The notes under the pieces were generated by a model that was not told the DNA's origin, ran no database searches, and saw only the letters and a program-made list of their open reading frames with translations. This document shows, piece after piece, positions 1 through 13,500 of a stretch of 64,000 bases of DNA (the first letter of the stretch is position 1; every line of letters begins with the position of its first letter). Both the position numbers and the translations under genes were made by a program. The stretch is from positions 18,310 through 82,309 of the forward strand of contig JAVTVY010019626.1 of the NCBI GenBank assembly GCA_036873755.1, written 5' to 3'. This DNA is from Hanleya hanleyi. Its lineage: Eukaryota > Mollusca > Polyplacophora > Lepidopleurida > Hanleyidae.

Positions 1-1010
1 TAATATGGCCGCCATCAGCCATATTGGATTATAAGCAATTGGATCTTAGATTTTCTTGTCCGGACAATAACTCATGAACGGTTTAACCGATCAACTTCAA
101 ACTTTGTGTGTGTCTTGACATTGGTGAGAGGACAATTGTGATTGTTTTTCAGCAATGTGCGTAATCTAATATGGCCGCCGTCAGCCATATTGGATTATAA
201 GCAGTTGGATCTTGTCCGGACAACAACTCGAGAACGATTCTACCGATCTACTTCATATGTGGGGAGTGCCTTGACATTGTTGAGAGGAGGATTAGGATTG
301 TTTTTCAAGGACGTGCTTGATCCAATATGGCCACCATCAGCCATACTGGATTTCATTGGATTTTAAGCAGTTTGATCTTGTCCGGACAATAACTGGAGTA
401 TGATTCAACTGATCTACTTCAAACTTGGGGAGTGCCTTGACATCGGTGAGAGGACGGTTTGGATTTTTTTCAGCGATGTGCATAATCCAATATGGCCACC
501 GTCAGCCATATTGGATTATAAGCAGTTGGATCTTAGATTTTCTTGTCCGGACAATAACTCGTGAACGATTTAATCGATCAACTTCAAATTTGGGGTGTGC
601 CTTGACATTGGTGAGAGGACGGTTGGGATTGTTTTTCAGCAATGTGCGTAATCTAATATGGCCGCCGTCAGCCATATTGGATTGTAAGCATTTGAATCTT
701 GTCTGGACAATAACTCCAGAACGATTCAACCGATCTACTTCATACCTGGGGAGTGCCTTGACATTGTTGAGAGGAGGATTAGGATTGTTTTTCAAGGACG
801 TGCTTAATCCAATATGGCCACCATCGGCCATACTGGATTTCATTGGATTTTAAGCAGTTTGATCTTGTCCGGACAATAGCTGGAGTACGATTCAACTGAT
901 CTACTTCAAACTTGGGGAGTCCCTTGACCTTAGTGAGAGGACAGTCCTGTATTATGTTTTATGGATGTGCATAATCCAATATGGGTGCCATCTGCTGTAT
1001 TAGATTATGT
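1..1010. repeat. ~162-bp tandem repeats with AATATGGCC...GCCATATT hairpin
   Basis: About six copies of a unit with CTTGTCCGGACAATAACT, ATCTACTTCAAACTTGGGG, GACATTGGTGAGAGGA and a short palindrome around GGCCGCCGTCAGCC. Units fall in groups of three: the variant with TTTCATTGGATTTTAAGC recurs at about 346 and 833, 487 bp apart. It belongs to the same superfamily as 29.6-30.7 kb. The left edge runs out of the window. Confidence 0.85.
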
Positions 1011-1080
1011 TAAGCTCATCAGCGATATCTCCATTTTCAAATCATACTCTTATCAATGATATGAGATATCATCGACCCCA

Positions 1081-1197
1081 AAAAAATCGACCATAGAGGT
1101 CCATGGCCCCCGCAGCAGCAGCGCCAGTTATGGTGGATGTAATCCACCATAACTGGTGCTGCTAGCGGGGGACATGGACCTCTATGGTCGATTTTTT
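1081..1197. repeat. Short foldback palindrome
   Basis: The left arm 1081-1137 and right arm 1142-1197 are near-perfect reverse complements (AAAAAATCGACCATAGAGGT at one edge, its complement at the other), with a loop of only a few bases. It is the size of a MITE or snapback element. It lies just upstream of the first PLC exon seen. Confidence 0.85.
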
Positions 1198-1389
1198 CTG
1201 TAAAAGTAAAAAGAAATTGTCACATAAAGTCATGGAAATTTCCAAAATTTGTACTTTTTTTTTAAATCAAAAAGTTATTTAAGATGATTTTATCCGAACC
1301 AAATACACAGCAGTTTTGTAGCATTGTGAAGTACAAATAGGGTAGCCATGTACTGTGGAAAACCGCCGATGGGGCATTGATTGTAGCAG

Positions 1390-1538
1390 TATTCCTTAAC
1401 AATGTAACATGGTTGTTAGAGATGTTTGAATCAGCCGACCTTGATCATTGTGGGGTGCTTGACGAGTTTGAAATCATAAGCCTGATGAAGAAGCTCAACA
1501 GTAATGTCACACCAACCAGAGTACACCAAAAATTAAAG
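1390..1538 (+). CDS. PLC exon: EF-hand 1
   Basis: The frame reads [16 protein letters not shown] followed by a hydrophobic helix and [17 protein letters not shown]. The DxDxxG...E pattern is an EF-hand loop, with Cys at position 5 in place of the usual D/N/S. The donor is AAG|GTATTT after 1538, phase 0. The 5' border is uncertain: AG dinucleotides at 1385-1386 and 1388-1389 both keep the frame open, and the frame stays open back to 1341. Confidence 0.75.
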
Positions 1539-4500
1539 GTATTTCATTAGTTACCAAATCTGTCCATTGATGGCATCTGTGCTCTTTACAATGGAGAAGA
1601 ACTTGATTTAACAATTTCATTCAAATGAATATACAGTGAAACCTGTGAGTATACCGACGCCTGAGTAAACTGACCAATCTCTAAATACAGGCATTATCCA
1701 TGACCCAATACTTGAATATAAAGTATTTTGAACCTTGATAAACCAGAACCCTGTCCAAAGCGACTTTATAATCTGGTTGCAAGCATGGTCGGTACAGGTT
1801 TCACTGTAGTACATCATGTTCTTCTCTTTCTTCATACATGTACCATATGTTCATTTATATTTCTAAAGGTGGGTACTATGTGAGTCCATATACATGTAAC
1901 TGGACCGTTCTCATCTTAATTGTAACCCCATTTAGGGCTTGAATCAGATCTCCCTAATTTGGGCTCTCGGCATGGCAAAATTTGTTTAGGTTGAGGTCAG
2001 AACCCAAATAAGAGAAATTTAACTCAAATATTGCACTTAATTGATGAATCGCCCTTGAACAGATTTCAAATTTGAATGCTAAAATAATGTAGAACTCTCT
2101 ATTTGGGGCATATCTCTCAATTGGGCATGATTGAGCATGATTGAACATTGCAACATAGGATATTTTCAAGAAGAGGCAATTTAATTAGCTAATTCAACGC
2201 TATAATGGACTCGTCTGTTAAATGTACTTTCTCAATGTTTTTATTTTTCCAAATTGTTGTTCTTTTCATAGGAATTACAGATGAAAAAAAGTGATGGGAA
2301 AAGGGACCGTTTAAATAGTGACGAGTTTATATCATTGTTTAAAGAGATCTCCACGAGGCCTGAAATTTATTTTTTATTAGTAAGGTAAGAATTGCTTGAG
2401 ATGTTTATACAAGGTCAAGTTCAGAAGCCAAAGGGCATTATGGTCCAAAACTCAGTAATTGTTGACAGTTGAAGTTTCTTTGTGAGTGGATACATTAGGG
2501 GAAAAGATAACGGTCAAGGTCACTTTGACCCATAAATCAGGAAATAACTAAAAATTGCGAATGTTTTGTGTTAATGGATACATTCTTATTAGAAAAAAAA
2601 CAATGAATTTAGCTCAGATATATATTTTTGTCAAAAATTGCCTGTACCCGTTTCCCTCCTTATACAATGAATACACATTAGCGAATCAGAAGGCCAGGAA
2701 GTCTAAGTGACCTCACGGCATTGAGTGATTTGGATGAGGTGTCAAACAGACTTTGGTGGTGAGTGGCAATGCATAAACTACCGATACGGAGGTTTTAACC
2801 CCATTCTAATCAGAAAAATTGAATATACTATTCGAGGAGTTTATTGTTGCCGAAGTAAAACCCGGGTCAGGCTACAAGTTATGGAACTCCACATTACAAT
2901 GTTCCTTATCATTTGCTACTGTCAGTGTTACAGTAAGTCATTTGAACAACTGTCAGCCATTTAAAAAGTAGTAAAACTGTAGTAGGAGTTTTCTATGATT
3001 CCGGAATATTTCCATGTTTCTTTGTCAAATTTTCTAAATCTAACTATTATAAAGGGATAGGAAAAATGATTTGTAGTGTAGATCAGCTGAGGATCCAATC
3101 TGATTCTGTGATTGTCACTTCCTGTTGGTCTATTTTGGCTCAGTTAACCAATCGACTGACAGAACTAGCACTTCCTGTTATCTTCTGGTCTTAATTTGCA
3201 AGCCTCCCATTGAAACTGGTCCTTGGTCATCTTACCATGGGACACCCATTGAGCATGACATGACTCTTCTTAACTTCACTTTTGAGTATTATTTTCATTA
3301 ATATTATGTCAGCACCTGGCAAATGTATCCATACATACAGCCCACTAATTGCCATAATTTTGTCTTCTCGGCTGTCATGCGCTTGTGATTTAATTGGGAA
3401 GTGTAGAAAGCTTGAGGGATAAATTTATGTGATGGGCTACAGAATTGACAGGATGCTGAGTGAAAAAAAAAATGCTTTTAATTTGAATTATTTTGTATTT
3501 TTGTGAATTATTAGTGATGGTGCAAGGAGATATTTACCCACCATTGCATTTATTTTTCTTCTTCACAGATATGCAAGCAATGCAGATTTCATGACCACAG
3601 ATGATTTATTACTATTTTTAGAAGCAGAACAGGGGGTGAGTATTTTACTCACCTCATACATATGAATGGTAGATGAACATTAGCAGACGATGTATTTTAT
3701 GTCTGGGATTTCGGTCCACCTGTCATACTATCCATCTGCCTGTTGACTTTTGTTGTTTGGGTGATACCTCCAGTTACAGATTGTACATTGGTACCTTGCC
3801 CATGGGGCAAGAAAGACACCTATTAATGGTCAAGAGTGAAATTCACTGTGGCTCATAAATCAATAAATCATTGTTATTTCTAAATTATAGCTCCTCTTCA
3901 GGGATGTAAATTGTGATCAGATTTCAGGTTTTACTCAAACTTATGGCAAACAAGAAGCTGATCCATTTCGAGGTCTGTGTTTACTTTTGTTGTTTGTGTA
4001 TCTCCAGTTCCATGCCATGGATTGGTACCAAACTTAGGATACATCTTACCAACAGGGCGAACATTTGCATAGCCCGAACACCAGCTCATAGTTCAAGGGG
4101 AACTCAAATGGAAAATTAAAACTTCTGGGGAGAGATACATTGTTGGCTTATTTTTTCTGGAATTTAAAATGGGTTTTTTTCATGAAAATATTCCTGCTGG
4201 TCGATACCAAAACTGACTTGATGTCTGCCCTGTCAGAAGTCACCATGTGGGATAGGGTTTGTCAAATCTGACCAAATGTTTCATATTTTGAAGCCCATGG
4301 TCTCTTGTTTTAGGATGGCATTAGTGTTGTAAAGATGACTGACTGAATTAAATAAACTGTAAAATGAATGAGCTACGAATGACTTGCATTAACTTGTGTT
4401 TGTGTTCATGTGTACATGTAGGTTCCTCTCACCTTGTGGCATAATTCCACAAATAGAGACTTCGTTAAAGCTGAAGGTGATGTTTTTCGCCGTTTATGAG

Positions 4501-7500
4501 TGAACACTCAATTGTTGCTCTCGTTCATTGACACAGAAACCTGACATTCACACCTAACAATTAAACCAAGTACCTTTAGGATTGAGCTCGATCACCATGG
4601 TAACCAGTGATGGATGTATTTTGACGATATAAAGTGTTTCTGACTCCATGGTTATAGAAGGAATGATGCATGGGAGCTAAGAGATTTACAAGTACATTTA
4701 CACTGGTCTCAGGTTACAGTGGTCACAGTGGCCTGTAACAGAGATTTATATCTTCTTATTGTAGAATGTTAAATCAAACTAGTGATGTCTGCCTACATTC
4801 TCTGGCACAGGGAATTATTGTTCCAAACTTAAATCAACCTGATATTACATGCAAAATCTAATTCATAATAAAGAAGTTCCTTGTACAGAAGTCGAACCAC
4901 TGGTCTGTCACAATTACATTAGACTGTGGGGGTTATTTATGAAGTTTATGCAGAACTCTTAATGGAGATCGGCATATGAACATTATAACCTTTGCTTATT
5001 CTGTGTCATGGCTTCCAATGTGTGCTTAAAAATCCATAATCTCTCAAACACAGGTTTCTCTGAACTACATGTACAGGTATGGACGTTTGGCTACAGTACT
5101 ATTCACGCAATATATGAACAGCAAAAAAAATAGGGCATCGAAGGAGTTATGCATAAATTTGCAATTCCATGTCAAAATTTAACTTGGGGATTGCAAATAT
5201 AAGGCCTGCAGGCATATATTGAAACCGCATGGGCTCTATATAGGGCTCTATAGATCTATATATCTATATATAGGCATATATTGAAACCGCATTTTTCTTA
5301 GTGATACATGTAGTAGAGCCCCTAATTGAAGACAATGTCAATGTGGTAACTCTTGATTTGGTCAAACCACACTGCAGTGGCCTTCTGATCAAGCGCTTAT
5401 CTTGCAAGCGTCGGGGGCCAAGGTTGATCCTAAGCCGAGTCATACCAAAGGTTAAAAAAAATGGAACTTGTGTCTTTCTCAATTGGCACTCAGTTGGAAG
5501 AGGATAGATCAAGGACTGGTTGGCCTGGTGTATGGATAATATGACTGGGTCATCATCATACGACTGGAAACTTGTTAAAAAAGATGTTAAAATTCTACTC
5601 GCTAACTCACTCACTAAATTTGGTCAAGGATGATAACTTACAAAATATAATATACCATGAACCACATTCGTGAAGTGGGATTTAGAATTTCTAATGCATC
5701 CTGGAATTTGTTCCAAAAGAATAGGGAATTTGATCAGACCATTCATGTAAATGCACTGAAAGCAACTCATCTGTCCATTGGGAACAGTGGAAAGAATGAT
5801 ATCATAGCATCACAATAGGACATCACAATTGCCAAGGTATTATGGGGATGCATCAATAGAACTGGAGAAGTCCCATGCTACTGTAGAGTTTGGATATGGG
5901 TGCATTAATTCATGGTCACAAGTTCCATATACTACTAGGCTATATTATATATCATTGATTTGTATCGACCAATCTATTGACCAGGTAGACATTGTACAAA
6001 TTTCTAAAAAAAAACTGTATTTCTTTTACAGATGCCACGAGTTACGAAAGACAAATGTTTAGAAATTGTTGATAAATTTGAACCTTCCAAAGACGGCAGG
6101 AGAAAAGGACAGCTGGGAATAGATGGTGAGTTCTGAGTCTCGAGAAATAACTGTGACCATCGGAATAAGCAGATAAATGTACTATGGTAGCCCAACTTTG
6201 ATGCGTACTTTCCATTTTATTCTTAAGATTGATATCTAATACTCACTGACTGCACAGACTACGTAGGATTGATATCTAAGATTCACAGACTACCTAGGAT
6301 TGATATATAATACTCAGTAGCTGCACAGACTAGCTGGGATTGCTGTCTAATACTCGCTAGCTGCACAGACTACCTAGGATTGCTATCTAATCTTGCTAGC
6401 TGCACAGACTACCTAGGATTGCTATCTAATACTCGCTAGCTGCACAGACTACCTAGGATTGATATCAAATATTCTTTGGCTGCACAGCCTACCTAGGATT
6501 GCTATCTAATACTCCTGCCTGGACAAACCACCTATGATTGAAATATAATACTTCCTGACTGCACAGACTACTTGTAGCTTTCATTGAGATATTGCAATAA
6601 TTATTAACATTGTAAGCATTGTCAGTCAATGCCTGTCTATCCTTTTTAACACAATATCTCTTGGCAAATTATAGCCAGGCTTTCCAAATTCATACCACAT
6701 ATCAAGCTGGCAAAGGACCAAAAGCCTGACGGACCAATCTCTTTACTTGAGATTCAAAATGCTGTAAATGAATCTGCAGTAGCAACGCAAACACGGTGAA
6801 GCTCAATGTTTTACGTTTATATGATAATGGCCATCGCGAAACTACCCCCAATGGGCAGGATTCACATGACCTAGTCATCTGACTTTCTGACAGCAGCGGA
6901 TGTGACGTACAATGTAGGCCTAATATGCTCATTTAGCCTTGAGATAAGCAAATATGGACTTCGAAACACTCCTTAGATTATGCAAAGTTCAAGGGGTTGG
7001 GGGTAACTTTTGCACTAAAGAATAAGCAGGTAGAAGTTTTGGAGCACCTATACAAAGGGAAAGGCTGTTTGTCAGTTTTGAATAAGAATCCCCATGACTC
7101 CGCATTTTGCCGAAAAATATCGAACCTCGGGGAGTGAATGGCATAGCAACGGTTGACTCCAGGTGTTAACCAATTGAATCGCTGCTCTTAACGATTTAAT
7201 CGCTAGTCCACTTACTACATTATCCGTCGGGCATAGTTTCTCAATGGCTATTATCATATAAACGCAAGACATCAACCTTCATGCAAACATTCGGGTCATC
7301 TGTAGTTGTCCAACTTCATTATTTTTGTCTCCTGATGCCCGAAAGGATATGTGGATTATGACCAAAGTTCACTAATTTCAACCACACCTGTATCCAGTCT
7401 ATTTTAAATCTCAAGGTTTACAGAGAATGAGATTCTTCTTTCACTCTTTATCATATGGTTTGTAATATGAGGTTTGTACATTTATAGCTCACCTGGCCTT

Positions 7501-10500
7501 TAACTAAATGTGATTATATATGTGCCCTCCTTACTAGATTTTACCCAAAGTTAACTGATTAGAAGGAAATATTTTGTTGTCTTTGCAGGATTTACAGCCT
7601 ACCTTTTGTCAGAAGAATGTGATGTTTTTGATCCAGAACATAAAAAAGTTTGCCAAGACATGACACAGCCCTTGTCACATTATTTTGTCGCCAGCTCTCA
7701 TAATACGTAAGTATGTAGAGGCAGTTATATGATAGATGATTGCTACTGTTTCAGTTAGAATGTAGAGGTTAGATCGATAACTAATCAACTGTGTTAGCCT
7801 ATAGAGTGATCAACTAATAAGGAATTGGGTCTTCCCGCAACATTAACTTGATCATGGGATGGAAATTTCCACTCGAGAGGAGGAAACTACATGCCAACCG
7901 AGCCGTCGAGGCGAGGTTGGGATGTTTTTTCCTTCTCGGAAGTGGGAATTTTCATCCTATGATCAAGTTAATATGAGATTCTTTTCACGATATAATTTAA
8001 ATCATTACTTTAATCAGCATTTTAATAAAAATATCAACGACACATTGAGAGAAATGTTGCTGGAGCGCATCATGCCTGCAGCTCTTGTTGAGCGTCGTGA
8101 CTGGCCACCTGCATCACACGAGCTCCTATCCCACATACGTGTGTGGGATGCATTATCTCAGCATGTTATCCCGCATATGTTTTATGGAGTATTATATGAG
8201 AAATCTCAGTCCCAGCTCTCTGTATGGCTATGCATATATGCAGGGTCCGAAATGGCGGCCTGCTATTGGCTAAAAGCAGGCCAAAATTTTGACAAAGCAG
8301 GCGATGTAGAAAATGACCTGCTAAAAAACGAAAAATCTCCAACGAAAGTAGCAGGCCATAATTTTCCTGGCCAAGGCTCGAAATTAGCATTGCACACATG
8401 CACAAATGCATGTATTTTTTCCACGGTGCACGTAAATTTTGATCGGCAGCTGCATTTGCAAACATAGTGTTGAAAAATGAACCATCGATCACGCCGACTA
8501 TAGCTTATGGCAGACTACCAATTGTCTTGAAAAATTTGCTAGAAAATATCCAAGCTGTGCGTTGAGTTACCCCCGTGGGTATTTTTATCTTAGGCATCTC
8601 CACATCAGATGCTCCACACATTTCTTAGTCCGCTTCACGTCGTGTGTGACATTTCCAAACTGTTCAAAACAATGTGAACACAGAGCAGCAACATGCAAGC
8701 TTTTTCTGCAGCTGGTTGTCAAATAAACACTGACCCTGCTGAAGAAGTGGGAAGTGAGAGCAAGGCAGTTGAATATGTAGAGGAGTACAGACGATGTTGC
8801 AGAAACACGCACGAATCCCGCCACAACAACAACAGAGAAATTTGTTGAGTCCAATAAAATTAGATTTTCTGTAAATTTGTCGATTTGAAATATTAACAAA
8901 AAAAATAGTAAGAAATGGTTATGGTGTTTAGTACATATATATGACTTCAAGAGTGATACATCTCAACACAAACTCAGATTCATCAGAATATTTGACTTGT
9001 GGCAAAACACATTGGATTTTTTCCAAATATTGACATATTTGATTTTTTTAAGAATAGTTCTTTGAAGGACGCTGTGAGACCCTGTATAAGTGCTCATGCC
9101 TGGCATTAGGAGAGTCCAAACACGTAAAGGTTTACAGATTTCAAGAGACAAATTTACGGAGAAGGATTTTAAAGATTTTTTTTTTTTTTTTGTGCATGTA
9201 TGCAAATTGCTGTGCATGTGCATGAAAAATTTAGGTGCATTCTGTGCATGTAATTTTTTTACCCTAATTCGAGCCTTGATTATAAACCAATTAATTGTGA
9301 AACTTTCAGACTGAGGGAATATATTTCATTAATATAATATTTGAATGGTTGTTCATTATTCCCCTCTATTTCTTCCCGCGATACAAACTGATACATGGCA
9401 GATTGGCGGTGTGCACTTTATGCGGTATTGTGATTATTGGTGGATTTGCACATGTAGAAAAAATAGCTGTCCAACTTCATAAATAGCAGGTGATGTTAGA
9501 TTTGACCTGCGATTTTTTTTTTGATGAAGAAAAATAGCAGGTCATCACAGATTTCCTAATTCGGACCCTGATATGGGTGTATGTTTTTAATCAGTGATGT
9601 GAGTTACCCTGCTATTTAATAAGTGGGTCAATATGCTGACCATAAATGACCATTTTTGTAACTTTAAGTTTGGAATATACCCGTTATCTCCAGGTATAAA
9701 TATTAGCCCATATATGAGTACAGCCAGAGCTCTGACAGCATCAGCACCCCCAGAGACTGCAGCCTCACACTAGTCATGGGGCCCCCAGCTAATGCTCTAC
9801 AGTGCAACCTCTCTATGGTTTATATTGGGAGAAAACAACACTGATTGAATCGCTGGGGTTATGAAGTGCTCGACTCTAAATAAAATAGTTTTCTGCTGAG
9901 TGTATAATTATGTTGAAGTTGCCCACAGAATGGTACCTACTATTGATGTATCAGATGAGGGCTTTCGCCAAATCTCAACGGTATATACAGCATCTGAAAT
10001 TTCAGCCTGGTTGCTGTTTATACTTTGTTTCCTGGCAATCTCCAGTTGAAATCATGGACTTTGTCTGTCAATCTATACATACATATTGATCATTCTCCCT
10101 AATCTGGATGCTGTCTGAAACAAGAGCTCGTCTTGTCTATTTTGCCAGTATTTTGGCAGATCAATGGCTTCTATAGAGTTCTCCTGCTGTGGAGGTAGAA
10201 TTACGTAGGTTTTCATTAGGGGGATTACCTGGAGGCCGGGCCAATCTATGGGGGAGGCTTGGAGTACTTAAATAACATTGCCACACATGTAAATGTACAA
10301 ACTAGAGACTTATAACCCAGTTGGATTGCTCTCTACCAGGAATGTGTGAAGGTTCCAATAATCTAATTACACAGAAATATTGATGATATTACCGTTAATC
10401 AAAATATCTGTAGAAAAAGAATATTGTAAAGTTTTTCAGATTACTATTCGGGCACCTGGTGGGTATTTGAATGATATTATTTGAATAGGTCTGTGTTATC

Positions 10501-13500
10501 TGCAGGACCAGGCAGTCTGTATAGAATTTATATTGTAATGATATCCCATCTATTCCATGGCCATTACACAGGTCCATATATCAATGTTTCCTCGACAAAT
10601 CCCTGGAATTCAGATTTCTGAGTATACTATTCATTGGTTTTATCCAAATAGCTTACGAAAGACTGAGCTCATTAGCTGTGGGCTTGTATTTAAGCCGATA
10701 ATGAACGTCAGATTGGACAGAGCTGGCCTTGGAACCCAGTGCCATTGATCCTGTTGAACATCAAACAAAGTGCCAGCCTTAATCCACCTTTCGAATATAT
10801 CTGGATGAATACACTGACAAACTGTGCCTGAAGATCATCTGGAGAATATATTAAGGGGTTTAGTTACCTTTTAAATGCAAAAAAAGATTAATAGTAAAGG
10901 TTAATAGTAAAGGTTCATAGTAAAGGTTCATAGTAAAGTCCCCTAAAAACAGTCTAAAACTTGAAGTACTACATGAAAAAAGAGCATATATATCAAAAAA
11001 GTCTGATATTTTGACCAGGTTTTTTATATACATGTAAATCATGTAAACCCCTAAAAATGGGCCCTTCACCATGCCGATTTCTGGCAATGGAGATAATGGG
11101 CCCTTCACCATGCCGATTTCTGGCAATAGAGATAATGGGTCCTTCACCATGCCAATTTCTGGCAATAGAGATAATAGAGATAATGGGCAGTTCACCATGC
11201 CGATTTCTGGCAATAGAGATAATGGGTCCTTCACCATGCCAATTTCTGGCAATAGAGATAATGGGTCCTTCACCATGCCAATTTCTGGCAATAGAGATAA
11301 TGGGTCCTTCACCATGCCAATTTCTGGCAATAGAGATAATAGAGATAATGGGCAGTTCACCATGCCGATTTCTGGCAATAGAGATAATGGGTCCTTCACC
11401 ATGCCAATTTCTGGCAATAGAGATAATGGGTCCTTCACCATGCCAATTTCTGGCAATAGAGATAATAGAGATAATGGGCAGTTCACCATGCCGATTACTG
11501 GCAATAGAGATAATGGGTCGTTCACCATGCCGATTACTGGCAATAGAGATAATGGGTCCTTCACCATGCCGATTACTGGCAATAGAGATAATGGGTCCTT
11601 CACCATGCCGATTACTGGCAATAGAGATAATGGGCCCTTCACCATGCCGATTTCTGGCAATAGAGATAATGGGTCCTTCACCATGCCGATTTCTGGCAAT
11701 AGAGATAATGGGTCCTTCACCATGCCAATTTCTGGCAATAGAGATAATGGGCAGTTCACCATGCCGATTTCTGGCAATAGAGATAATGGGTCCTTCACCA
11801 TGCCAATTTCTGGCAATGGAGATAATGGGTCCTTCACCATGCCAATTTCTGGCAATAGAGATAATGGGTCCTTCACCATGCCAATTTCTGGCAATAGAGA
11901 TAATGGGCAGTTCACCATGCTGATTTCTGGCAATAGAGATAATGGGTCCTTCACCAGGCCGATTTCTGGCAATAGAGATAATGGGCCCTTCACCAGGCCG
12001 ATTTCTGGCAATAGAGATAATGGGCCCTTCACCAGGCCGATTTCTGGCAATAGAGATAATGGGCCCTTCACCAGGCCGATTTCTGGCAATAGAGATAATG
12101 GGCCCTTCACCAGGCCGATTTCTGGCAATAAAGATAATGGGCCCTTCACCAGGCCAATTTCTGGCAATAGAGATAAGTGCCAAAATCGCATGTTTGAAGT
12201 CAGTATAAAACCTCAAATGCAAAGTGTAGGTAGGCTGAAAATCAAGTGTAAATTTTCAATTTTCCATCAGATGGGTGAAATTTTAACTGTTGTCAACAGT
12301 TTTGAAGGATGTTCATTATTTATTCTCAATTATTGCAAATGCTCACTTGTCCATAAATGTCAGGGGTTTTTTTTTGGCATCGGGTGACTTCTGATAAATG
12401 GAATGTGACAGTCTTCTAGTGGATAATCAATATACATGCTTATACAGGGTGTCTGTAAAGTCTCTAATTATTCCACCACTCATACAGGTAGTCCACTTTG
12501 GAATTTTGTTAAATCAAATACTTACAATTTTTGAAACATTCCTTTCATGATGTCTTGTAGACCAATCTAATTTTGAAAAGTCTGCATACTGGTACCAGAA
12601 AAAAACAGTTTGACTGTTGTATTTGATTGGTTCTTAGAAATTCAGGCTGTCTTAGTTTCAGTGAATGTGTGTTTGTTTGTCATGTTGGTCCTCTTTTAAT
12701 TTTTTAAATGTCTGCTTGTGTTTCATTATCAACATTATGATACCTGTATGGAAGCTCTTGTTCATCAAAGACAGATTCTTGTCTACTCTGGGTCTGTTTT
12801 TTCTCGTCGGAATGGAGCATCTATATTTTCCTGTCTACAGCCAGCCCTGAACATGTACCCAATTTGCTCTGACTAAATATTGTACCATGTTCATCAATAT
12901 TGGACCAGTTATATCATATAACTCTGTACAGATCTGTCTAGACCCCTGGAGGAAATGAAGTCATTATTAAATCTCTTGTATAAAACTGCTACGCTTTTAA
13001 TCTAATTCAGCATATTTCATTGTCATGCTTGTGAGAGACGGCTCAGCTCCTGTTGATTGTCTCAGGTCTTGAGTGAAATGATCCCTGTTCTGTTTGGATC
13101 TTATTATATTGATTCTCTCAGACATTTACACCGTACTTTCACCCTTATACAGACATGGTCCGTAGAGTTTCTTTTAATTAGCTCAAATCCGATGGGTTCT
13201 GAGAACATTTGAATATCTGTCCCATTGAGGATAGTCCAACTCTTACTATAATTAGATTATTTATTGAAATCATAGTGATAAGGAATTCATCAGGATACAA
13301 TATTCGTCTCAATTTCCCCCATGAAGTTATCTTTGGTCTTGTCGGCCAACATAAAAGGTGTACATGTTATCTTAATTTCCTTCCCTTTTGTTGGAGTTTG
13401 CTCAAATGTTTCCCCGGTATAGCTATAGTCATGTATGTATTGTTTGTCTGAGTCCAAAATAGATGATATAATGTCTTACTAATACTGATTGATTTCATGT

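Larger units (their letters stand above)
1539..6031 (+). other. PLC introns between the first four exons
   Basis: Apart from exons 2272-2384 and 3569-3635, this stretch is AT-rich single-copy-looking DNA. The only structure noticed is a 20-bp direct repeat (GGCATATATTGAAACCGCAT) at about 5211 and 5273 flanking a TATA-like stretch. No RNA gene was recognised. Confidence 0.6.

Noticed and set aside
5211..5292. 20-bp direct repeats around a TATA-rich stretch as a transposon footprint
   Set aside because: Only about 60 bp apart, with no inverted ends; simple local duplication explains it.
7859..8467. 202-codon + frame in the PLC intron
   Set aside because: It runs through a MITE and into the start of the CAGGG-ended element; it is a mosaic of repeats with no protein-like domain.
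10860..12387. Open frames of 288-443 codons on both strands at 10.9-12.4 kb
   Set aside because: They are translations of the 39-bp minisatellite, whose period is a multiple of three and free of stops.
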